Shown here piece after piece: positions 18,391 to 28,464 of a stretch of DNA of 64,000 nucleotides (its first letter is position 1; the number at the start of each line of letters is the position of its first letter). The DNA comes from Pseudomonas lopnurensis. Lineage in GTDB: Bacteria > Pseudomonadota > Gammaproteobacteria > Pseudomonadales > Pseudomonadaceae. The notes below the pieces were generated by a model, which worked only from the letters and a program-made list of their open reading frames with translations, had not been told where the DNA came from and ran no database searches. The translations under genes and the position numbers were made by a program. The stretch lies in contig NZ_JADDIX010000063.1 of the NCBI RefSeq assembly GCF_015070855.1, positions 1-64,000 of the forward strand, in the 5' to 3' direction.

Positions 18391-20151
18391 GTGAACAACA
18401 ACAACGACTCCGGCAGCAAGACCCACAACCCGGCCCGCGGCATGCGCAAGGGCCTGACCAACTACGGCGACGCGGAATTCTCGCTGTTCCTGCGCAAGGC
18501 CTTCATCAAGGGCGCCGGCTATTCGGACGATGCGCTGGAGCGACCGATCGTCGGCATCACCAACACCGGCAGCGGCTTCAATCCCTGCCACGGCAACGCG
18601 CCGCAGTTGATCGAGGCGGTCAAGCGCGGGGTGATGCTCGCCGGCGGGCTGCCGGTGGACTTCCCCACCATCTCGATCCACGAGAGCTTCGCCCACCCCA
18701 ACAGCATGTTCCTGCGCAACCTGATGTCGATGGATACCGAGGAGATGATCCGTGCCCTGCCGATCGACTCGGTGGTGCTCATCGGCGGCTGCGACAAGAC
18801 CGTCCCGGCGCAGCTGATGGGCGCCGCCAGCGCCGGCGTGCCGGCCATTCAGCTGGTCACCGGCTCAATGCTCACCGGCTCGCACCGCGGCGTGCGGGTC
18901 GGCGCCTGCACCGACTGCCGACGCTTCTGGGGCATGTACCGCGGCGAGGAGATCGACGCCCAGGAAATCGCCGAGGTCAACGACCAGCTGGTTGCCAGCG
19001 TCGGCACCTGCTCGGTGATGGGCACCGCCAGCACCATGGCCTGCATCGCCGAGGCGCTGGGCATCATGCTGCCCGGCGGCGCCACGCCGCCGGCGGTCAC
19101 CGCCGACCGGCTGCGCATCGCCGAGCGCACCGGGGCGCAGGCGGTGGCGATGATCGAGGCCGGCATCACCCCGGACCGCATCCTCACCGAGAAGGCCTTC
19201 GAGAACGCGCTGATGGTGCTGCTGGCCATCGGCGGCTCGACCAACGGCATCGTCCACCTGGCGGCGATCGCCGGGCGCTGCGGCATCGAGGTCGATCTCG
19301 ATCGCTTCGACGAACTGGGTCGCGACATTCCCGTGCTGGTCAATCTCAAGCCCTCGGGCAGCCACTACATGGAAGACCTGCACAAGGCCGGCGGCCTCGC
19401 GCCGGTGCTGCGCGAACTCAGACCCTTCCTGCACCTGGACGCGCTGACCGTGACCGGCCGCAGCCTCGGCGAGGAACTCGACGCCGTCGCCGCCTTCGCG
19501 CAGGAGGTGGTGCGCCCGCTGGACAACCCGATCTACCCGCAGGGCGGCATCGCCTTGCTGCGCGGCAACATCGCCCCGGGCGGTGCCATCATCAAGCAGT
19601 CGGCGGCCAGCGCCGAACTGATGGAGCACGAGGGCCGCGTGGTGGTCTTCGACGGCCTGGAAGACCTCGCCCAGCGCATCGACGATCCGGACCTGGATGT
19701 GTGCGCCGACGACGTGCTGGTGCTGAAGAACATCGGCCCCAAGGGCGCCCCGGGCATGCCGGAAGCCGGCTACATCCCGATCCCGCGCAAGCTGGCGCGC
19801 GCCGGGGTGAAGGACATGGTGCGCCTCTCCGACGGCCGCATGAGCGGCACCGCGGCCGGCACCATCGTCCTCCACGTCACCCCGGAAGCCGCCGAGGGCG
19901 GGCCGCTGGCGCTGGTGCAGAGCGGCGACCGGCTGCGCCTGAGCGTCAGCGAGCGCCGTCTGGAACTGCTGGTGAGCGACGAGGAACTGGCCCGGCGCCG
20001 CCAGGCGGCGAAGCTGCCCGAGCCCCGCGAAGGCGACGAGCGCGGCTATCGCAAGCTGTTCCTCGACAGCGTCACCCAGGCCGATGCCGGCTGTGATTTC
20101 GACTTCCTGCGCAGCCGCGATACGCGCACCCGTGTTCCGCAGCCCAAGTGA
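18391..20151 (+). CDS. IlvD/Edd-family sugar-acid dehydratase (L-arabinonate dehydratase-like)
   Basis: A 586-residue Fe-S dehydratase. Cluster-ligand cysteines are at about 66 (GFNPCHGN), 134 (GGCDKTVPA) and 207 ([12 protein letters not shown]), the same spacing as in L-arabinonate dehydratase, which carries a [2Fe-2S] cluster. Length and N-terminus [20 protein letters not shown] fit the sugar-acid subgroup better than biosynthetic IlvD. Product would be a 2-keto-3-deoxy acid. GTG start at 18391 behind GAGAGGT. It is co-directional with the repressor gene and the hydrolase that follows. Confidence 0.89.
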   Translation: MNNNNDSGSKTHNPARGMRKGLTNYGDAEFSLFLRKAFIKGAGYSDDALERPIVGITNTGSGFNPCHGNAPQLIEAVKRGVMLAGGLPVDFPTISIHESFAHPNSMFLRNLMSMDTEEMIRALPIDSVVLIGGCDKTVPAQLMGAASAGVPAIQLVTGSMLTGSHRGVRVGACTDCRRFWGMYRGEEIDAQEIAEVNDQLVASVGTCSVMGTASTMACIAEALGIMLPGGATPPAVTADRLRIAERTGAQAVAMIEAGITPDRILTEKAFENALMVLLAIGGSTNGIVHLAAIAGRCGIEVDLDRFDELGRDIPVLVNLKPSGSHYMEDLHKAGGLAPVLRELRPFLHLDALTVTGRSLGEELDAVAAFAQEVVRPLDNPIYPQGGIALLRGNIAPGGAIIKQSAASAELMEHEGRVVVFDGLEDLAQRIDDPDLDVCADDVLVLKNIGPKGAPGMPEAGYIPIPRKLARAGVKDMVRLSDGRMSGTAAGTIVLHVTPEAAEGGPLALVQSGDRLRLSVSERRLELLVSDEELARRRQAAKLPEPREGDERGYRKLFLDSVTQADAGCDFDFLRSRDTRTRVPQPK

Positions 20152-20224
20152 ACCGCTTCCGTCGCCCCGCGCGGACGGGGCGACACCCCTGCAACACGCC
20201 GAAAAACCCGAACTGGAGTCCCGA

Positions 20225-20932
20225 ATGAATTCGACCGAACCCGCGCAGTACCTGTTCGACCCCGTCATCCCCAGCCTGGCCGTGGCCGGCAGCGACCGGC
20301 GCTTCCCGGTGCGGCGCGTCTATTGCGTCGGCCGCAACTACGCCGAGCATGCCCGCGAGATGGGCCACGATCCGGACCGCGAGCCGCCGTTCTTCTTCAC
20401 CAAGCACCCCGACGGCCTGCTGCCGGACGGCAGCGTCTTCGACTACCCGCCGGGCACCCGGGACGTGCACCACGAGATCGAGCTGGTGGTGGCCATCGGC
20501 CGCGGCGGCGCCGACATCGCCGTCGACGCGGCGCTGGAGCACGTGTTCGGCTATGCCGTGGGCCTGGACATGACCCGCCGCGACCTGCAGGCCGAAGCGA
20601 AGAAGATGGGCCGGCCCTGGGCCGTGGCCAAGGCCTTCGACCAGGCCGCGCCCTGCTCGGCGCTGGTGCCGGCCGCCGAGATCGGCCACCCGGGCGAGGG
20701 CCGCATCTGGCTCGACATCAACGGCGAGACCCGCCAGGAAGGCGACCTGGCCGCGCAGATCTGGAGCGTGGCGGAGGTGATCGCCCATCTCTCGCGGCTG
20801 TTCGTGCTCGCCCCGGGCGACCTGATCATGACCGGCACCCCGGCCGGCGTCGGCCCGGTGCGCCGCGGCGACCGCCTGAGCGGCGGCGTGCAGGGCGTCG
20901 GCCGGCTCGAGATCGTCGTCGGCGACCAGTGA
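20225..20932 (+). CDS. Fumarylacetoacetate hydrolase-family acylpyruvase
   Basis: A 235-residue FAH-fold hydrolase beginning [21 protein letters not shown], typical of fumarylpyruvate hydrolase and 2,4-dioxo-acid hydrolases. Metal ligands are the [11 protein letters not shown] glutamates and an aspartate in [10 protein letters not shown]. In non-phosphorylated deoxysugar or pentonate pathways such enzymes cleave a 2,4-diketo-3-deoxy acid to pyruvate plus lactate or glycolate, which would feed the FMN oxidase of the opposite operon. ATG 20225 follows CTGGAG. Confidence 0.86.
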   Translation: MNSTEPAQYLFDPVIPSLAVAGSDRRFPVRRVYCVGRNYAEHAREMGHDPDREPPFFFTKHPDGLLPDGSVFDYPPGTRDVHHEIELVVAIGRGGADIAVDAALEHVFGYAVGLDMTRRDLQAEAKKMGRPWAVAKAFDQAAPCSALVPAAEIGHPGEGRIWLDINGETRQEGDLAAQIWSVAEVIAHLSRLFVLAPGDLIMTGTPAGVGPVRRGDRLSGGVQGVGRLEIVVGDQ

Positions 20933-21020
20933 CGGCGGGGAGCGCGCCGTCCGGCTGCGAAACGGGCATCAGCGGCGAACGGCTGCACCGTCCGTCGCGG
21001 CGCCCTGATAGAATGCCGCG

Positions 21021-23210
21021 ATGCATGACGATCTCTCTCTCCTCCTGAACTCCCTCAACGATGCCCAGCGCCAGGCCGTGGCCGCGCCGCTGGGCCGTCA
21101 ACTGGTGCTGGCCGGTGCCGGCTCGGGCAAGACCCGCGTGCTGGTGCACCGCATCGCCTGGCTCAACCAGGTCGAACGCGCCTCGCTGCACTCGATCCTG
21201 TCGGTGACTTTCACCAACAAGGCCGCCGCCGAGATGCGCCAGCGCATCGAGCAGCTGTTGCACGTCAACCCGCAGGGCATGTGGGTCGGCACCTTCCATG
21301 GCCTGGCGCACCGCCTGCTGCGGGCGCACTGGCAGGAAGCGAAGCTGGACCAGAATTTCCAGATCCTCGACTCCGACGACCAGCAACGCCTGGTCAAGCG
21401 GGTGATCCGCGAGCTCGGCCTCGACGAGCAGCGCTGGCCGGCGCGCCAGGCGCAGTGGTGGATCAACGCACAGAAGGACGAAGGCCTGCGGCCGCAGAAC
21501 ATCCAGGCCGGCGGCGACCTGTTCCTCGCCACCCAGCTGAAGATCTACGAAGCCTACGAGCAGGCCTGCGCGCGCGCCGGGGTGATCGATTTCTCCGAGC
21601 TGCTGCTGCGCGCGCTGGACCTGTGGCGCAACCATCCGGGGCTGCTGGAGCACTACCAGCGGCGCTTCCGCCACGTGCTGGTCGACGAGTTCCAGGACAC
21701 CAACGCCGTGCAGTACGCCTGGCTGCGCCTGCTCGCCAAGGGTGGCGAGAGCCTGATGGTGGTCGGCGACGACGACCAGTCGATCTATGGCTGGCGCGGC
21801 GCGCGGATCGAGAACCTGCACCAGTTCAGCCAGGACTTCGCCGATGCCCAGACCATCCGCCTGGAGCAGAACTACCGCTCCACCGCCTGCATCCTCAAGG
21901 CCGCCAACGCGCTGATCGCCAACAACCAGGGCCGCCTGGGCAAGGAGCTGTGGACCGAGGGCTGCGAAGGCGAGCCGATCAGCCTGTATGCCGCCTTCAA
22001 CGAGCACGACGAGGCGCGCTACGTGGTCGAGAGCATCGAGAAGGCGATCAAGGACGGCATGAGCCGCAGCGAGATCGCCATCCTCTACCGCTCCAACGCC
22101 CAGTCGCGGGTGCTGGAAGAGGCGCTGCTGCGCGAGAAGATTCCCTATCGCATCTACGGCGGCCAGCGCTTCTTCGAGCGCGCCGAGATCAAGAACGCCA
22201 TGGCCTACCTGCGCCTGATCCAGACCCGCCACAACGACGCGGCGCTGGAACGGGTGATCAACCTGCCGGCGCGCGGCATCGGCGAGAAGACCGTCGAGTG
22301 CCTGCGCCAGCTGGCCCGCCAGGACGAGATCTCGCTGTGGGCGGCGCTGCACCAGGCGGTCGGCACCAAGCTCGTCTCCGGCCGCGCTGCCAGCGCGCTG
22401 AACGGCTTCGTCGAACTGGTCGACAGCCTGGCGCTGAAGGTCGAGAAACTGCCGCTGCACAGCATGGCGCAGGTGGTCATCGAAGACTCCGGCCTGCTCG
22501 CCTACCACCGCGACGAGAAGGGCGAGAAGGCCCAGGCACGGGTGGAAAACCTCGAGGAACTGGTGTCCGCCGCGCGCGCCTTCGACAACTACAGCGAAGA
22601 GGACGACGACGTCCAGTCGCCGCTGGCCGCCTTCCTCGACCACGCCTCGCTGGAAGCCGGCGAGCAGCAGGCCGGCGACCATGAGGACAGCGTGCAGCTG
22701 ATGACGCTGCACAGCGCCAAGGGCCTGGAGTTCCCGCTGGTGTTCCTGGTCGGCATGGAGGAAGGCCTGTTCCCGCACAAGATGAGCCTGGAGGAATCCG
22801 GCCGTCTGGAAGAAGAGCGCCGCCTGGCCTACGTAGGCATCACCCGCGCCATGCAGCAGCTGGTGGTCACCTACGCCGAAACCCGCCGGCTCTACGGCAG
22901 CGAGACCTACAACAAGGTTTCGCGCTTCGTCCGCGAGATCCCGCCGGCGCTGATCCAGGAAGTCCGCCTGAGCAACAGCGTGAGCCGCTCGTTCAGTGGC
23001 AAGGGCATGAGCGGCGGGTCGCTGTTCGATGGCGCCGGCGTGCCGGATACCCCGTTCAGCCTCGGCCAGCGCGTGCGTCATGCGCTGTTCGGCGAAGGCA
23101 CCATCCTCAACTTCGAAGGCGCTGGCGCCCAGGCCCGGGTACAGGTGAACTTCGAAGACGAAGGCAGCAAATGGCTGATGCTCAGCTACGCCAAACTTGA
23201 AGCGCTGTAA
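21021..23210 (+). CDS. uvrD: DNA helicase II UvrD
   Basis: A 729-residue SF1A helicase used in nucleotide excision and mismatch repair. Motifs in order: Q-motif LNDAQRQAV, Walker A GAGSGKTRVL, motif Ia TFTNKAAAEM, Walker B VDEFQDTN, motif III YGWRGARIEN, motif IV EQNYRSTACIL, motif V TLHSAKGLEFPLVF and motif VI VGITRAMQQLVVTYA. The C-terminus carries the basic/Tudor-like tail typical of UvrD. GATAGAATGCCGCG directly upstream looks like the -10 region. It is monocistronic. Confidence 0.96.
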   Translation: MHDDLSLLLNSLNDAQRQAVAAPLGRQLVLAGAGSGKTRVLVHRIAWLNQVERASLHSILSVTFTNKAAAEMRQRIEQLLHVNPQGMWVGTFHGLAHRLLRAHWQEAKLDQNFQILDSDDQQRLVKRVIRELGLDEQRWPARQAQWWINAQKDEGLRPQNIQAGGDLFLATQLKIYEAYEQACARAGVIDFSELLLRALDLWRNHPGLLEHYQRRFRHVLVDEFQDTNAVQYAWLRLLAKGGESLMVVGDDDQSIYGWRGARIENLHQFSQDFADAQTIRLEQNYRSTACILKAANALIANNQGRLGKELWTEGCEGEPISLYAAFNEHDEARYVVESIEKAIKDGMSRSEIAILYRSNAQSRVLEEALLREKIPYRIYGGQRFFERAEIKNAMAYLRLIQTRHNDAALERVINLPARGIGEKTVECLRQLARQDEISLWAALHQAVGTKLVSGRAASALNGFVELVDSLALKVEKLPLHSMAQVVIEDSGLLAYHRDEKGEKAQARVENLEELVSAARAFDNYSEEDDDVQSPLAAFLDHASLEAGEQQAGDHEDSVQLMTLHSAKGLEFPLVFLVGMEEGLFPHKMSLEESGRLEEERRLAYVGITRAMQQLVVTYAETRRLYGSETYNKVSRFVREIPPALIQEVRLSNSVSRSFSGKGMSGGSLFDGAGVPDTPFSLGQRVRHALFGEGTILNFEGAGAQARVQVNFEDEGSKWLMLSYAKLEAL

Positions 23211-23269
23211 CGTTAACGATAACGTCAAGCCTCATATCAAGAAGAACGTCACCAAGGAAACCACCTCCC

Positions 23270-24370
23270 ATGAAACGCCGCCATTTGTTCGGTGCTGCCG
23301 CTGCCTTGCTCGCGACCCTCGGCCTTGCCGGCTGCAATGACGATAACGCCGGAACGCCCGCCCAACAGGCCGCCAGTGAACCGGCCAAGACCTATCACTG
23401 GAAGATGGTCACCGCCTGGCCGAAGAACTATCCGGGCCTGGGCACCGCCGCCGAGCGCCTGGCCGAACGCGTCAACACCATGAGCGCCGGCCGCCTGACC
23501 ATCAAGGTCTATGCCGCTGGCGAACTGGTGCCGGCGATGGAAGTGTTCGACTCCGTCTCGCGCGGCACCGCCGAACTCGGCCACGGCGCCGCCTATTACT
23601 GGAAGGGAAAGGTGCCCACCGCGCAGTTCTTCACCTCGGTGCCGTTCGGCCTGTCCGCCATCGAGATGAACGCCTGGCTGAGCAAGGGCGAAGGCCAGAA
23701 GTTCTGGGACGAGGCCTACGCGCCCTTTGGCGTCAAGCCGATGGTGGTCGGCAATACCGGCATGCAGATGGGCGGCTGGTACAACAAGGAAATCAATTCC
23801 CTGGCCGACCTCAGGGGCCTGAAGATCCGCATGCCGGGCCTGGGCGGCGAAGTGCTGGCGCGGCTCGGCGCCACCACCGTCAACCTGCCCGGTGGCGAGG
23901 TGTTCACCGCCCTGCAGACCGGCGCCATCGACGCCACCGACTGGGTCAGCCCCTACAACGATCTGGCTTTCGGCCTGCACAAGGCGGCCCAGTACTACTA
24001 TTACCCGGGCTGGCAGGAGCCGCAGGCGGTGCTCGAGCTCTTGGTCAACCAGAAGGCCTTCGACGGACTGCCGCAGGACCTGCAGGCGATCCTCAGCGAG
24101 GCGACCCGCGCCGCCAGCCGCGACATGCTCGACGACTACGTCTACAACAATGCGCTGGCGCTGGACCAGCTCAAGCAGCAGGGCACCCAGCTCAAGCGCT
24201 TCCCCGACGAAGTGCTGGCCGCGATGCAGGAGCAGTCCGAACGGGTGCTGGGCGAGCTGGCCGCGCAGAGCGAGCTGAACGGCCGCATCTGGGCCTCGAT
24301 GAAGGCGTTCCAGGCGCAGGTCGAGCCGATGCACGAGATCTCCGAGAAGGAGCTGTACAACTGGCGTTGA
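23270..24370 (+). CDS. TRAP-type dicarboxylate/2-oxoacid binding lipoprotein, orphan
   Basis: A 366-residue DctP-family solute receptor with a lipobox (MKRRHLFGAAAALLATLG then LAGC), so probably anchored in a membrane of the periplasm. The body matches the TakP-like group (MVTAWPKNYPGLGTAAERLAERV, GGWYNKEINSLADLRGLKIRMPG, TGAIDATDWVSPYND), which binds 2-oxoacids or related carboxylates. No DctQ or DctM membrane subunits are adjacent, so it is an orphan receptor, working with a permease elsewhere or as a sensor partner. Confidence 0.87.
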   Translation: MKRRHLFGAAAALLATLGLAGCNDDNAGTPAQQAASEPAKTYHWKMVTAWPKNYPGLGTAAERLAERVNTMSAGRLTIKVYAAGELVPAMEVFDSVSRGTAELGHGAAYYWKGKVPTAQFFTSVPFGLSAIEMNAWLSKGEGQKFWDEAYAPFGVKPMVVGNTGMQMGGWYNKEINSLADLRGLKIRMPGLGGEVLARLGATTVNLPGGEVFTALQTGAIDATDWVSPYNDLAFGLHKAAQYYYYPGWQEPQAVLELLVNQKAFDGLPQDLQAILSEATRAASRDMLDDYVYNNALALDQLKQQGTQLKRFPDEVLAAMQEQSERVLGELAAQSELNGRIWASMKAFQAQVEPMHEISEKELYNWR

Positions 24371-24626
24371 GCCGGTGGCGAAGAGCGGAGCCTGCAGTCG
24401 GTTAAGCATGAAATGTCGACCTGTGCAGGCGCCGCCGCTGCTTCTACAAAAGGCGCGACTGGCAAACCGTAACCTGCGCATCCTCCGGCTGCCGCTGCAA
24501 AACGAACAGACCTACCAGCGCCAGCCGAATGCTGTCCGGCAAGACGGCCCGGCGCATCCAGGCCTTTGTCCGACATCCGGAGCTGCAGGAACTGCAGCCC
24601 TACCTGCGGAAGCTGCCCATCAACGG
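24371..24626. other. Intergenic segment with a short coding-like fossil
   Basis: No complete gene. The plus frame ending at the TAG near 24654 reads TARRIQAFVRHPELQELQPY, coding-like but without a recognised family and without a start or ribosome site. It runs straight into the tandem repeat that follows and may be the tail of a deleted gene. Confidence 0.35.
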
Positions 24627-24986
24627 GCTTTCTGGGGGTGATCTGAGGCGATAGCGTGCTCCAGGTAGGGTGGGCTTCAGCCCACCACGCGCTCGCGGAA
24701 GCCCTGGGAACGTGTAGGAGCCCGCTTGCGGGCGATCGGCCGCAACGCCGACGATCACCGGCAAGGACTCGGCGCCCCCCGGCGCCTACAGGCTCGGTGT
24801 GCACATGCTGCTTTCTGGGGGGATCTGAGGCGATAGCGTGCTCCAGGTAGGGTGGGCTTCAGCCCACCACGCGCTCGCGGAAGCCCTGGGAGCTTGTAGG
24901 AGCCCGCTTGCGGGCGATCCGCCGCAACGCCGATGATCGCCGGCAAGGACTCGGCGCCCCCCCGGCGCCTACAGGTTCGGTGTGCA
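24627..24986. repeat. 183-bp direct tandem duplication of REP-type sequence
   Basis: Two copies (24627-24809, 24810-24986) differ at only a few bases. Each holds two inverted repeats: GTAGGGTGGGCTTCAGCCCACC and a larger GTAGGAGCCCGCTTGCGGGC...CGGCGCCTAC pair. These are REP/REPIN-like elements of pseudomonads, duplicated as one block. No protein is encoded. Confidence 0.85.
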
Positions 24987-25122
24987 AATTGGTTGACCAC
25001 TACACCTGTTTGCTGCGCGACAGCGCTGCGTCGAAGACGCGGAGGCACCGCCTACAGATCCTGTGCCAAAGCCACAGAGCGGGCATGAAGCCTTATCCGA
25101 TTGACCTGCGCGCTCCGTTTCG

Positions 25123-25776
25123 TCATTCGCGCCCGGCGCCAGAATCCGCCAGTGCCTGCATCGCAGCGGCCAGTGCCCGCTCCCCCCCGCGCTCGGAACG
25201 CGCCAGCCCTTCGCGCACGCCGGCGGCATCCTCGGCCGAACGGTTCTGGCTGAGCTTCCACTTGCCTTCCAGGCGGCGAATCGGCAGGGCGAAGCCGACG
25301 ATGGCCCTGAGCATGCCGTCGATGTAGTCGGCCGGTGCGTCGCCGACCGCCCAGGGCATCGCGCGGCCCGCTTCGTGCCGCGCGGTCAGGGCGCCGACCA
25401 GGGCCAGCAGCCGCCCCGGATCGTCGAACACTTCGACCGTGCCGTAGGCATGCACGGCGGTGTAGTTCCAGGTCGGCACCACCTTGCCGCTGATGGCCTT
25501 GCTCGGATACAGGCTCGGGCTGACGTAGCCGTCCACCCCCTGGAACATTGCCAGCGCCTCGCCATCCGCCGACAGCGCCTGCCACTGCCGGTTGGCCCGG
25601 GCGAAATGCCCGTAGAGCGTGCCGAATTCGCCCTCGTCGCGACGCAGCAACAGCGGCAAGTGACTGGCCTCGAGCGAGTCGCCGGCCCGACAGACCAGCG
25701 TGGCCAACCCGGCCTGCTCGATCAGTGCGTGCAGGCTGGGCAGGTGGTCCTGACGAAAGGCGGCGGGCAGGTACAT
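25123..25776 (-). CDS. PaiB-like FMN-binding negative regulator family protein
   Basis: A 217-residue split-barrel protein starting MYLPAAFRQD, with SKAISGKVVPTWNYTAVHAYG and the C-terminal KWKLSQNRS motif of the PaiB family. Bacillus PaiB influences sporulation and protease genes; the biochemical role in pseudomonads is unknown and heme or flavin binding is likely. ATG 25776 has GGAG seven bases upstream. Divergent from the Tim44-like gene. Confidence 0.88.
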   Translation of the reverse strand: MYLPAAFRQDHLPSLHALIEQAGLATLVCRAGDSLEASHLPLLLRRDEGEFGTLYGHFARANRQWQALSADGEALAMFQGVDGYVSPSLYPSKAISGKVVPTWNYTAVHAYGTVEVFDDPGRLLALVGALTARHEAGRAMPWAVGDAPADYIDGMLRAIVGFALPIRRLEGKWKLSQNRSAEDAAGVREGLARSERGGERALAAAMQALADSGAGRE

Positions 25777-25927
25777 GCTGATTCTCCATGGGGTCTGGCA
25801 AGGTTCCGTCCATAATGCGCGGCGAACGGTCGCAAGCAAAAGCCGGTAACATACTGCCCCTGGCCAACGCCTGCCCAGCTCGGCAGGATGACGCGCGTAC
25901 CTCTCTCCAATAAAGCGGGAACACTCA

Positions 25928-26764
25928 ATGCAACGTGTGCTTAGCATCTTCATGGCGCTGTGTATCGGTCTGACCCTCAGCATCGACGCCCACGCCAAGC
26001 GCTTCGGCGGCGGCAAGAGCTTCGGCTCGGCGCCCAGCCACCAGACCCGCCAGGCGCCCCAGCAGACCCAGGCCGCGCCGCCCCAGGCAGGTCGGCAGGC
26101 CGCCGCCGCGCCCAGCGGCGCCTCGCGCTGGCTCGGCCCGCTGGCCGGCCTGGCCGCCGGTGGCCTGCTGGCGTCGATGTTCATGGGTGACGGCTTCGAA
26201 GGCATCCAGTTCATGGACATCCTGATCTTCGGCGCGATCGCCTTCCTGCTGTTCCGCTTCCTCGCCGCCCGCCGTCGCCAGCAGCAGCCGGCCATGGCCG
26301 GGCATGCGCCGATGCAGCGCGAAATGCCGCAACCGGCGTCCATCTTCGGTGGCAGCGCGGCGCCGGCAGCCGCAGCCCCGGTGATCAACGCCCCGGCCTG
26401 GTTCAACGAGCAGAGCTTCGTCGCCGCGGCCCGCGAGCACTTCCTGTCCCTGCAGCAGCACTGGGACGCCAACGAGATGGACAAGATCGCCGAGTTCGTC
26501 ACCCCGCAGTTGCTCGGTTTCCTCAAGCAGGAGCGCGCGGAAATCGGCGACGCCTACCAGTCGACCTACATCGACGACCTGCAGATCCAGCTCGACGGCG
26601 TCGACGACGATGCCGAGAAGACCACCGCTACCCTGACCTTCAGCGGCGTATCCAAGACCTCACGCTTCGACCAGGGTGAGCCCTTCAGCGAAAGCTGGCG
26701 CATGGAGCGTATCCAGGGCGAGAACCAGCCCTGGCTGGTCGCCGGCATCCGCCAGAACGGCTGA
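25928..26764 (+). CDS. Tim44-like domain membrane protein
   Basis: A 278-residue protein with a signal sequence (MQRVLSIFMALCIGLTLSID), a low-complexity Q/A/P-rich linker, one or two hydrophobic helices (LAGLAAGGLLASMFM and FMDILIFGAIAFLLFRFLA) and a C-terminal Tim44-like domain from about residue 150 (FNEQSFVAAAREHFLSLQQH). The domain binds membranes or partners in relatives; the bacterial role is not well established. A clean terminator follows. Confidence 0.85.
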   Translation: MQRVLSIFMALCIGLTLSIDAHAKRFGGGKSFGSAPSHQTRQAPQQTQAAPPQAGRQAAAAPSGASRWLGPLAGLAAGGLLASMFMGDGFEGIQFMDILIFGAIAFLLFRFLAARRRQQQPAMAGHAPMQREMPQPASIFGGSAAPAAAAPVINAPAWFNEQSFVAAAREHFLSLQQHWDANEMDKIAEFVTPQLLGFLKQERAEIGDAYQSTYIDDLQIQLDGVDDDAEKTTATLTFSGVSKTSRFDQGEPFSESWRMERIQGENQPWLVAGIRQNG

Positions 26765-26807
26765 TCGGCGCAGCGCAAAGAAACGGGTCTACCCAGGCAG
26801 ACCGCCA

Positions 26808-26842
26808 ACCGACCCCGCCCCTTGGCGGGGTCGGTCGTTTCT
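26808..26842 (+). terminator. Rho-independent terminator after the Tim44-like gene
   Basis: ACCGACCCCGCC and GGCGGGGTCGGT form a 12-bp GC-rich stem around CCTT, followed by CGTTTCT. It may also serve the convergent hydrolase gene. Confidence 0.85.
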
Positions 26843-26929
26843 GGGGCCGCCCTCGGCGCGGCGGCTCTCCAGAAGCAAAAAAAACCGACCGCAGGTGCAA
26901 CCCGCGGCCGGCGCAGCGACGCAGTCCAC

Positions 26930-27880
26930 TCATTCGCTGAGGAAGTCCAGCAGATCCTTGTTGAAGCGATCCTTGTGGGTGTCGGTCAGGCCGTGCGGCG
27001 CGCCGTGATAGACGATCAGCTTCGCCCCCTTGACCTGCGCGGCGGACGCCTTGCCGGAGACGTCCAGCGGCACGATCTGATCATCGTCACCATGGATCAC
27101 CAGCGTCGGCACGTCGAACTTCTTCAGGTCCTCGCGGAAATCGGTGGCCGAGAACGCGGCGATGGAATCGTAGGTGTTCTTGTGGCCAGCCTGCATGCCC
27201 TGAGCCCACCAGCTATCGATGAGGCCTTGGGAGACCTTGGCATCGGGACGGTTGAAGCCGTAGAACGGGCCGGATGCGAGATCGAGGTACAACTGCGAGC
27301 GGTTCTCCAGGGAGGCCCTGCGAATACCGTCGAACACTTCGAGCGGCACGCCGCCGGGATTGTCGGCCGTTCTCAGCATCATCGGCGGCACGGCGCTGAC
27401 CAGTACGGCCTTCTTGACCCGCCCGGTACCGTGGCGGCCGATGTAGCGTGCCACCTCGCCGCCACCGGTGGAGAAGCCCACCAGGGTGACGTCCTTCAGG
27501 TCGAGCGCTTCGATCACCGCGGCCAGGTCGTCAGCGTAGTGGTCCATGTCATTGCCTTCCCAGGGCTGGCTGGAGCGGCCGTGGCCACGGCGGTCGTGGG
27601 CGACCACGCGATATCCCTGCGAGGCAAGGAAGAGCATCTGTGACTCCCAGCTATCGGAGCTGAGCGGCCAGCCGTGGCTGAAGGTGACGACCTGGCCGTC
27701 CTTCGGGCCCCAATCCTTGTAATAGAGCTGCACGCCGTCGGCTGTGGTGAGGGTGCTTGCGGTGCGGCTGATGGCCGTGCCGGAGGCTGGCTGCGCGGCC
27801 TGTGCAGCCTGTACGGCGAAGCCGGACTGCAGTGCGATGGCCAACAGCGGGATGGTGAGGGTGCGGATGGTGACGTTCAT
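26930..27880 (-). CDS. Exported chloroperoxidase/perhydrolase-like alpha/beta hydrolase
   Basis: A 316-residue alpha/beta hydrolase with an N-terminal signal peptide (cleavage near VQAAQA). The nucleophile elbow is GFSTGGGE, the oxyanion region [12 protein letters not shown], the acid is in HGDDDQIVP and the catalytic histidine in [10 protein letters not shown]. This is the cofactor-free chloroperoxidase/arylesterase group, usually cytoplasmic; here it is predicted to be exported. It follows ohr on the same strand with a 35-bp gap, so both may respond to peroxides and to the divergent AraC regulator. Confidence 0.87.
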   Translation of the reverse strand: MNVTIRTLTIPLLAIALQSGFAVQAAQAAQPASGTAISRTASTLTTADGVQLYYKDWGPKDGQVVTFSHGWPLSSDSWESQMLFLASQGYRVVAHDRRGHGRSSQPWEGNDMDHYADDLAAVIEALDLKDVTLVGFSTGGGEVARYIGRHGTGRVKKAVLVSAVPPMMLRTADNPGGVPLEVFDGIRRASLENRSQLYLDLASGPFYGFNRPDAKVSQGLIDSWWAQGMQAGHKNTYDSIAAFSATDFREDLKKFDVPTLVIHGDDDQIVPLDVSGKASAAQVKGAKLIVYHGAPHGLTDTHKDRFNKDLLDFLSE

Positions 27881-27915
27881 GGCGTTCGTGTCCTGTTCGT
27901 ATGGGGTGGTTTCGG

Positions 27916-28344
27916 TCAGTCGGCGATGACGAGCGTCACGTCGATGTTTCCGCGCGTGGCGTTGGAGTACGGGCAGACCACGTGGGCCTGTTCGACCAGT
28001 GCCTGCAACAGGTCGCGGGTGATGCCGGGAGCGGTGATGGTCAATTCGGCCTCGATGCCGAAACCGGTGGGGATCTGGCCAATGCCGACCTTGCCGGTGA
28101 CCGTGGTGTTCGCGGGCAATGCGACTTTCTGTTTTCCAGCGACATACTTCAGCGCACCGAGGAAGCAGGCCGAGTAACCGGCGGCGAACAACTGCTCGGG
28201 ATTGGTGCCCGGCCCGCCGGCGCCGCCCAGCTCACGCGGGGTGGACAGTTGCACGTCGAGCACATTGTCGGAGGAGGTGGCGCGGCCTTCGCGGCCGCCT
28301 GTGGCAATAGCAGTGGCGCTGTAAAGAATCTTCTCGATGGACAT
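27916..28344 (-). CDS. ohr: Organic hydroperoxide resistance protein Ohr
   Basis: A 142-residue Ohr/OsmC thiol peroxidase. The two redox cysteines are at 60 ([10 protein letters not shown]) and 124 ([12 protein letters not shown]). It reduces fatty-acid and peroxynitrite-derived peroxides using lipoylated partners as electron donors. Usually controlled by OhrR; here no MarR gene is adjacent and an AraC gene is divergent instead. Confidence 0.94.
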   Translation of the reverse strand: MSIEKILYSATAIATGGREGRATSSDNVLDVQLSTPRELGGAGGPGTNPEQLFAAGYSACFLGALKYVAGKQKVALPANTTVTGKVGIGQIPTGFGIEAELTITAPGITRDLLQALVEQAHVVCPYSNATRGNIDVTLVIAD

Positions 28345-28464
28345 GGCGATGGTTCCTGTTCGGGTGGATGGCCGGGTCGGTGTTGCCCGGTGAGAGGTAT
28401 TCTGCTCGCCATGGAAAAACTACTGGTGATATAAAATCCTGAAAACTTGATCAGGAGTACGAAG

